Assembly (NCBI GenBank): GCA_020852035.1
Contig: JADZBR010000332.1
Span: 1-10,990, forward strand
Origin: Caulobacteraceae bacterium
GTDB taxonomy: Bacteria > Pseudomonadota > Alphaproteobacteria > Caulobacterales > Caulobacteraceae
DNA length: 10,990 nt
Reading direction: 5' to 3'
Shown: positions 5,900 through 10,990 of the stretch, piece after piece
Position numbering within the stretch: position 1 is the first letter of the stretch
How the letters are laid out: every line of letters begins with the position of its first letter
Notes under the pieces: generated by a model
Database searches by the model: none
What the model was told of the DNA's origin: nothing
Seen by the model: only the letters and a program-made list of their open reading frames with translations
Translations under genes and position numbers: made by a program

Positions 5900-6367
5900 C
5901 TACTTCACCCGCCGGTAGCGCATCACCTCCTCGCGCTTGACGCCCTTTTCGCTGAGCTGCAGGCGCAGGGTCAGCACGTCGCCCTCGCGGGTGAAGGCGG
6001 CCGGGCCGAAGGTCACCGCGCCGAGCGCGGCCGAGACCAAGGCGAAGTCGACCGTCTTGTCCTGCGCCTCCCAGCCCTTGAAGTCCGGGCTGAAGTGCTT
6101 GAGCCGCATGCGCAGCGAGCCCTCGTGCTCCTCGATGATCAGGCTCTGGTGGAACATCGGCTTGCCGCTCGCGGAGGCCGCGCTGAAGTGGCCGACCATC
6201 CGCCCGGCCAGCGGCGCGGACCAGCCCTCCTGCACCTTGCCGCCGAAGCCCTCGCCTTCCCAGAGGCCGATCAGCAGCGCCGCGTCGGCGAGGGTGGCCT
6301 TGGGCGCCTGGGCCTGGGCGGTGAGACCGAAGCCCCAGATCAGGGCCGATAGAATGAGCATCCGCAT
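5900..6367 (-). CDS. Secreted DUF6265-type protein
   Basis: This 155-residue protein starts with a signal peptide (MRMLILSALIWGFGLTAQA, probable cleavage near residue 19-21), so the mature form should be periplasmic. The mature part matches my recollection of the DUF6265 pattern: LIGLWEGEGFGGKVQEGWSAP (32-52), a GRMVGHF block (55-61), EEHEGSLRMRLKHFSPDFKGWE (79-100), and a closing lipocalin-like beta-rich stretch. No function is established for the family. The ATG at 6365-6367 has a strong GGGAGG ribosome site seven bases upstream. No catalytic motif is apparent. It is upstream of the GNAT gene on the same strand. Its own promoter would have to lie between 6368 and the left arm of the inverted repeat at 6426, or inside that repeat. 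Confidence 0.8.
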   Translation of the reverse strand: MRMLILSALIWGFGLTAQAQAPKATLADAALLIGLWEGEGFGGKVQEGWSAPLAGRMVGHFSAASASGKPMFHQSLIIEEHEGSLRMRLKHFSPDFKGWEAQDKTVDFALVSAALGAVTFGPAAFTREGDVLTLRLQLSEKGVKREEVMRYRRVK

Positions 6368-6425
6368 GTCGCGCCTCCCTTGCCGTCATGAGACGCGCGA
6401 GGCGGGCGGGAGTCGACATGTAAAG

Positions 6426-6562
6426 CCCCTCCCCCTTGCGGGGAGGGGTTGGGGTGGGGGTGTCAGCGGAGGACTGTCCGGCGAAGCCCTGCCTCGAGCC
6501 CTTCCAGGAGAGTCACAGGCCTGCACCCCCACCCCCTGCCCCCTCCCCGCAAGGGGGAGGGG
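6426..6562. repeat. Long imperfect inverted repeat with G-quadruplex-prone arms (MITE/REP-like)
   Basis: The left arm (6426-6462, 37 bases) and right arm (6524-6562, 39 bases) are inverted copies. Their outer 23 bases are identical when one is reverse-complemented; the inner part differs by a few bases and two indels. They are separated by 61 bases of ordinary sequence. Each arm also folds on itself (CCCCTCCCC, 5-base loop CTTGC, GGGGAGGGG). Left-arm bases 6440-6460 on the plus strand, and right-arm bases 6526-6548 on the minus strand, each hold four G-runs of at least four separated by 1-2 bases, a textbook quadruplex pattern. The element fills the gap between the DUF6265-type gene and ybaK and ends eight bases past the ybaK stop. 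It carries no ORF. Structure is directly visible; a dispersed, mobile origin is inference from its similarity to abundant intergenic palindromes of GC-rich alphaproteobacteria. Confidence 0.85.
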
Positions 6563-6570
6563 ATCGCGCC

Positions 6571-7043
6571 CTAAGCGGTGACGTCGGCGACCTTGGCCGC
6601 CAGCGCTTTCACCGCGTCGGCCGGCGCAAGCTCCACCTGCAGCCCGCGCTGGCCGCCGTTGATGAACACCTGCGCATGGTCCAGCGCCTCGCGCGCCATC
6701 GCCGTGGGGAAGACGCGCTTCTGGCCGAAGGGGCTGACGCCGCCGACGTGGTAGCCGGTCACCCGCTCGGCGTCTTGCGGCTTCATCATCTCCGCCGACT
6801 TGCCGCCAAAGGCGGCGGCCAGCTTCTTCATCGAGACCTCGCGGTCCGAGGGCAGGACGACGCAGACCGGCTTGCCGTCCACCTGCGCCATCAGGGTCTT
6901 GAGCACCCGGCCGGGCTCGGCGCCCAGCGCCTCGGCCGCCGCCAGCCCGATGCGGTCGGCGGAGGGGTCGTAGTCGTAGGTCGCCACGCGGTAGGCGACG
7001 CCGGCGCGGTCGAGCGCCCCCGTCGCCCGCGTGGTCCTGGCCA

Positions 7044-7044
<1 letters not shown>
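6571..7044 (-). CDS. ybaK: YbaK/EbsC-type aminoacyl-tRNA deacylase
   Basis: This is a 157-residue YbaK-fold protein, a trans-editing enzyme that hydrolyses mischarged Cys-tRNA(Pro) and related species in the cytoplasm. Family signatures are AAAEALGAEPGRVLKTLM (35-52) with the conserved lysine at K49, PSDREVSMKKLAAAFGGKSA (65-84), VTGYHVGGVSPFG (95-107) and GQRGLQVEL (131-139). The start is GTG at 7042-7044, which overlaps the mdh stop by one base (TAGTG), indicating translational coupling with mdh. No ATG gives full family length in this frame; the open frame further upstream is antisense-like noise inside mdh. Its termination codon lies eight bases from the inverted repeat, whose hairpin may end the mdh-ybaK transcript. 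The assignment to the YbaK branch over the ProX or ProRS-INS branch rests on the TGY..GGvSPfG motif and length. Confidence 0.93.
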
Positions 7045-8027
<983 letters not shown>

Positions 8028-8162
8028 GGGCGGCTCCTTGGAAGGCTCGTGTGGGAGGCGCGCCGCTTAAGGCGCGTTCGGCGCGGTCCCTAACGCACCG
8101 GCGGCCCCGTCGCAACGGCGAGCCGGCTGGCGGCGGGCGGGCCGGCGTGCTTCACCTTGGCC

Positions 8163-8579
8163 ATGTTCGAGATCGACCCGGCATTCCTGGCGACCTCCGA
8201 GCCGCTGGCCGAGCTGACCCTCTGCCATGTGCGGCTGCAGGCCGACGCCCGCTGGCCCTGGCTGGTGCTGATCCCCCGCATCGGCGGCCTGCGCGAGATC
8301 GAGGACCTCGCGGCCGCGCAACGCGCGCTGTTGATGGAAGAACTCGTGCGGGCCGGCGCGGCGGCGCGCGCCGCGGGGCTGGCGCTGGGCCGCCCGGTCG
8401 AGAAGCTCAATGTCGGCGCGCTCGGCAACGTGACGCCGCAGCTGCATGTGCATGTGGTCGGCCGGCGGCTCGACGACCCGGCCTGGCCAGGGCCGGTCTG
8501 GGGCGTGGGTCAGGCGATCCCCTACGCGCCGGCGGCCTGGGCCGGGGCCCTGGCGGCGGCGCGGGCGGCGCTCGGCTAG
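8163..8579 (+). CDS. HIT-family hydrolase/nucleotide-binding protein
   Basis: This 138-residue protein belongs to the histidine-triad superfamily, whose members hydrolyse or transfer nucleotides such as Ap4A or AMP-linked compounds; the real substrate is unknown. The triad region is TPQLHVHVVGRR (91-102), with H95 and H97 present and Q93 where many HIT proteins have the first histidine, as is usual in this bacterial branch. N83 in KLNVGALGN and the tail DDPAWPGPVWG (104-114) are other branch features. The ATG at 8163 is used. An in-frame TTG at 8157 would add two residues. Neither has a visible Shine-Dalgarno, so a leaderless message is possible. It diverges from mdh and converges on the proline-rich gene, sharing the CTAG at 8576-8579 for both stops. 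Confidence 0.9.
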   Translation: MFEIDPAFLATSEPLAELTLCHVRLQADARWPWLVLIPRIGGLREIEDLAAAQRALLMEELVRAGAAARAAGLALGRPVEKLNVGALGNVTPQLHVHVVGRRLDDPAWPGPVWGVGQAIPYAPAAWAGALAAARAALG

Positions 8580-8992
8580 AAGGGCACCGGCTCGGACGGG
8601 TTTTCCTCGGGCGGCGGGGCCTGGATCAGGTTGCCGATCGGGTCGGCCGGGGCGCTGTTGACCGCCGGCGGGCGAGCGGCCTTGACCGGCGGCGGTGGCG
8701 GCGGTGCAGGTGCAGCCTCTTCCTCGTCCGCCTCCTCCTCGTCCGCCTTGCTGGCGGCAAGGTTGGCGTCCGCGGCCTTGGGCTCGGGAACCGGCGGCGG
8801 CGGGATCACCTCCTGGATCGGCTGGGCGTCCTGCACCGGACCGCTCGCCGTGGTCGCCGCCGGGGCGCGCTCGTCGGCGTCGCGGGCGGTCGGCATGGCG
8901 CCGCGCACCCCGAGGTAGAACCCGAGAAGCGCCACGGCCGCCAGCAAGACGGCCACCCCCCTCACGGCGTTGTTGGTCAAGGAGCCCCACAT
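8576..8992 (-). CDS. Single-pass membrane protein with proline/acid-rich periplasmic region (unknown)
   Basis: I do not recognise a family. The 138-residue protein has one N-terminal hydrophobic helix (about 10-29, RGVAVLLAAVALLGFYLGVR), then a long unstructured stretch with VIPPPPVPEP, an acidic block SKADEEEADEEEAAP and a PAPPPPPPVKAARPP run. Its design recalls cell-envelope spanners such as TonB-like linkers, but no TonB C-terminal domain is present. The ATG at 8990-8992 is used; a TTG three codons upstream (8999-9001) is in frame and neither has a clear ribosome site. Evidence that it is real: a hydrophobic helix with clean topology, tight convergent fit with the HIT gene (stops share CTAG), and a start that leaves a sensible 130-base promoter gap to ftsK. 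It might still be lineage-specific. Function is unknown. Confidence 0.7.
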   Translation of the reverse strand: MWGSLTNNAVRGVAVLLAAVALLGFYLGVRGAMPTARDADERAPAATTASGPVQDAQPIQEVIPPPPVPEPKAADANLAASKADEEEADEEEAAPAPPPPPPVKAARPPAVNSAPADPIGNLIQAPPPEENPSEPVPF

Positions 8993-9103
8993 CGGCCACA
9001 AACTATGACGCGCCGCCTTCGGCCGACAAGCGCCATCGGGCGATTTCGCCGCGGCCAGGGTAAACGCCCCTTAACCCTCCGGCGCGACAAGGGTCGTTCG
9101 AAA

Positions 9104-9115
9104 TCCTTGCAAGGA
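9104..9115 (+). promoter_or_regulatory. Palindrome TCCTTGCAAGGA containing the ftsK ribosome site
   Basis: A perfect 12-base palindrome immediately before ftsK. Its right half, AAGGA (9111-9115), is the Shine-Dalgarno, seven bases before the ATG, so the left half TCCTT could pair with it in RNA or the whole could bind a dimeric repressor. The RNA stem could only be about 4 base pairs with a TGCA loop. The palindrome and ribosome site are visible; any regulatory effect is inference. Confidence 0.45.
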
Positions 9116-9122
9116 CGCTGTG

Positions 9123-10990
9123 ATGGCGCGGACGGCGCGGAAAACCGGTGGCGAGCTTGTGGCCGAAGTGCTGCGCACCGCCTGGGAACACCCCTCGACG
9201 GTGCGGTTCCGCGGCGGCCTGACGGCCGGCGTCGGGCTGCTGCTGGTCGCCGCCTTCGCCAGCTACAGCGCCGCCGACCCGAGCCTCAACACCGCCTCCG
9301 ACGCCACGCCGGTCAACTGGCTGGGCCTGCCCGGCGCGCTGATCGCCGATCTCGCCCTGCAGTCGCTGGGAATCGCCGCGGTGGCGGCGGCGATGATCGT
9401 GGTGACCATCGGACTCACCCGGCTGATGACCGTGCGCCCGATTTCAGGGCGCCGCGGCCTGCGCCGCCGCGCCCTGGTCGGCGGGATCGGGGTGGTGTTG
9501 ATCGCCGCGGCCTTTTCAGCGGGAACTCCGCCGGACGGCTGGCAGATCGCCAGCGGCCTGGGCGGACTGTGGGGCGACAGCCTGCTGCGCTGGGCGGTGG
9601 CCGGCCTGGAATGGATCGGCGCGCCGGACGCGGGGCTGATCTCGGCCTCGGCCTTTGGCCTGTCGGGCGGCGCGGCGCTGCTCTTCGCCACCGGCCTGGT
9701 GCAGGGGCTGGTCGACCGGCTGCATGAGGCGCTGCACCGCGAACCCGCCGCCCGGCCCGCGGCCGCCGCCCGCAAGCCGGCCCGTCGCAGCGACGCGGCG
9801 GTGGCCAGGCCGCTGGCCTTCGACGCCGAGCCGGCCGAGGACGAGCCGCCCTTCGACCTCGCCGAGCCCGCCGCCGCGCCGCTCAACATCCGCCAGCCCA
9901 AGGCGCCGCGCGATTCAGGCCGTGAGAGCCGCGAGAACCAGGGCGCCTTCGAGTTCGCCAGGCCCGGCGGCTTCTCGCTGCCCGAGCTCAACATGCTGGC
10001 CAAGCCCAAGCCGCGCTCGGCGGCGTTCGACGAGGGCGCGCTGCGCCAGAACGCCCAGCTGCTGGAGAGCGTGCTGGCCGAGTTCGGCGTCCGCGGCCAG
10101 ATCGACCAGATCCGCCCCGGCCCCGTGGTCACCCTCTACGAGCTGGTGCCCGCCGCCGGCGTGAAGCACGCCCGCGTCGTCGCCCTGGCCGACGACATCG
10201 CCCGCTCGATGAGCGTGGCGGCCTGCCGGGTCAGCGTGGTCGGCGGGCGCAACGCCATCGGCATCGAGCTGCCCAACGCCAAGCGCGAGACGGTCTATCT
10301 GCGCGACCTCCTGGCTTCGCCGGAATACGAGAAGGGGACCCAGGCCCTGCCGGTCGCCCTCGGCGAGGGCATCGGCGGCGAGCCCTATGTGGCTGACCTT
10401 TCGAAGATGCCGCACCTCTTGGTCGCCGGCACCACCGGCTCGGGCAAGTCGGTGGGCGTCAACGCCATGATCCTGTCGATCCTTTACCGGCTGCCGCCCG
10501 AGAAGTGCCGGTTCATCATGATCGACCCGAAGATGCTGGAGCTTTCGGTCTACGACGGCATCCCGCATCTGCTGGCCCCCGTGGTCACCGATCCCAAGAA
10601 GGCCATCGTCGCGCTGAAGTGGACCGTGCGCGAGATGGAGGATCGCTATCGCCGCATGTCCAAGATCGGCGTGCGCAACGTCGCCTCCTACAACGAGCGC
10701 GCCGCCGAGACCGCCGCCAAAGGCGAGCACTTCGAGCGGACGGTGCAGACGGGCTTCGACGAGGGCGGACGCCCGATCTACGAAACCGAGCAGATCAACC
10801 CCGAGCCGATGCCCTTCATCGTCGTGATCATCGACGAGATGGCCGACCTGATGCTGACCGCCGGCAAGGACATCGAGGGCGCCGTGCAGCGCCTGGCGCA
10901 GATGGCGCGGGCCGCCGGCATCCACGTGGTGATGGCCACCCAGCGCCCGTCGGTGGACGTGATCACCGGCACCATCAAGGCCAACTTCCC
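9123..10990 (+). CDS. ftsK: DNA translocase FtsK (N-terminal part, cut by window edge)
   Basis: FtsK is the septum-bound, ATP-driven pump that clears chromosome ends and activates dif recombination during division. The first 622 codons are present and the frame is open at the right edge. An N-terminal membrane domain with about four helices (roughly 33-50, 70-97, 116-131, and one or more in 145-200) is followed by an Ala/Pro-rich linker (about 200-310). The alpha-beta motor domain follows: FDEGALRQNAQLLESVLAEFGV, GPVVTLYELVPAAGVK, LPVALGEGIGGEPYVADLSK, Walker A GTTGSGKS (436-443, K442), IDPKMLELSVYDGIPHLLAP, Walker B FIVVIIDEMADL (565-576, D571/E572) and ATQRPSVDVITG near the edge. The C-terminal gamma domain is beyond the window. 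The ATG at 9123 is set by AAGGA seven bases upstream. The unknown proline-rich gene diverges from it. Not detectably damaged. Confidence 0.97.
   Translation, partial: MARTARKTGGELVAEVLRTAWEHPSTVRFRGGLTAGVGLLLVAAFASYSAADPSLNTASDATPVNWLGLPGALIADLALQSLGIAAVAAAMIVVTIGLTRLMTVRPISGRRGLRRRALVGGIGVVLIAAAFSAGTPPDGWQIASGLGGLWGDSLLRWAVAGLEWIGAPDAGLISASAFGLSGGAALLFATGLVQGLVDRLHEALHREPAARPAAAARKPARRSDAAVARPLAFDAEPAEDEPPFDLAEPAAAPLNIRQPKAPRDSGRESRENQGAFEFARPGGFSLPELNMLAKPKPRSAAFDEGALRQNAQLLESVLAEFGVRGQIDQIRPGPVVTLYELVPAAGVKHARVVALADDIARSMSVAACRVSVVGGRNAIGIELPNAKRETVYLRDLLASPEYEKGTQALPVALGEGIGGEPYVADLSKMPHLLVAGTTGSGKSVGVNAMILSILYRLPPEKCRFIMIDPKMLELSVYDGIPHLLAPVVTDPKKAIVALKWTVREMEDRYRRMSKIGVRNVASYNERAAETAAKGEHFERTVQTGFDEGGRPIYETEQINPEPMPFIVVIIDEMADLMLTAGKDIEGAVQRLAQMARAAGIHVVMATQRPSVDVITGTIKANF

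Noticed and set aside
5826..6419. Minus-strand open frame overlapping the DUF6265-type gene
   Set aside because: Out of frame with the signal-peptide protein that has the strong GGGAGG ribosome site; Arg/Gly/Pro-rich shadow sequence.
8059..8076. Inverted repeat CGCGCC..GGCGCG between mdh and the HIT gene, possible operator
   Set aside because: Only a 6-base GC stem in GC-rich DNA; expected by chance, with no supporting context. The mdh promoter probably lies nearby but I could not define it.
9070..9084. TTAACC upstream of ftsK as a CtrA site
   Set aside because: Only one TTAA half is present; the second half at the required 7-base spacing is missing, so it does not meet the CtrA consensus.
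8051..9727. Plus-strand open frame of 558 codons covering the HIT and ftsK starts
   Set aside because: It is Arg/Gly/Ala-rich, overlaps two recognised genes in another frame, and shows no domain; a shadow.
9263..10132. Minus-strand open frame opposite ftsK
   Set aside because: Ser/Ala/Arg-rich antisense shadow of the FtsK membrane and linker region.

Overview
The window is GC-rich DNA, almost certainly from an alphaproteobacterium of the Caulobacteraceae (Phenylobacterium or Caulobacter-like). This rests on the TCA-cycle gene order (mdh, sucC, sucD, sucA on one strand), on the FtsK and membrane-LytTR protein types, and on heavy G/C third-codon bias that creates long antisense shadow ORFs. 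Genus is inference from protein flavour; no rRNA or other marker gene is present.

Layout, left to right. 1-3799 (minus strand) is a TCA operon read right to left: sucC (succinyl-CoA synthetase beta), a two-gene VapBC-type toxin-antitoxin cassette, sucD (succinyl-CoA synthetase alpha), then sucA (2-oxoglutarate dehydrogenase E1), which runs off the left edge. The toxin-antitoxin pair sits exactly between sucC and sucD, two genes that encode subunits of one enzyme and are normally adjacent. A sigma70-like promoter and a small 5'-UTR hairpin precede sucC.

3904-5323 holds a divergent pair: a five-helix DUF2306-type membrane protein (minus) and a four-helix membrane protein ending in a LytTR DNA-binding domain (plus). 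They share a short intergenic region and may form a regulator/partner unit. 5320-6367 (minus) holds a RimJ/RimL-like GNAT acetyltransferase and a secreted DUF6265-type protein. 6426-6562 is a long imperfect inverted repeat with hairpin-forming, G-quadruplex-prone arms, probably a dispersed intergenic repeat.

6571-8027 (minus) is mdh followed by a ybaK-type aminoacyl-tRNA deacylase whose GTG start overlaps the mdh stop. mdh is the 'TGAAG..GNH' type (TIGR01759-like), not the LDH-like form I would expect in alphaproteobacteria. It is separated from sucC by about 3.2 kb of unrelated genes. 8163-8992 is a convergent pair: a HIT-family protein (plus) and a single-pass, proline/acid-rich protein (minus). 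From 9123 to the right edge is the N-terminal two-thirds or so of ftsK (plus).

The longest stretch without a gene is 6368-6570 (about 200 bases), mostly filled by the inverted repeat. I saw no tRNA, rRNA, CRISPR array, phage or IS transposase gene. The most unusual points are the toxin-antitoxin cassette inside sucC-sucD, the LytTR/DUF2306 divergent pair with its conserved histidines, and the paired G-quadruplex inverted repeat.
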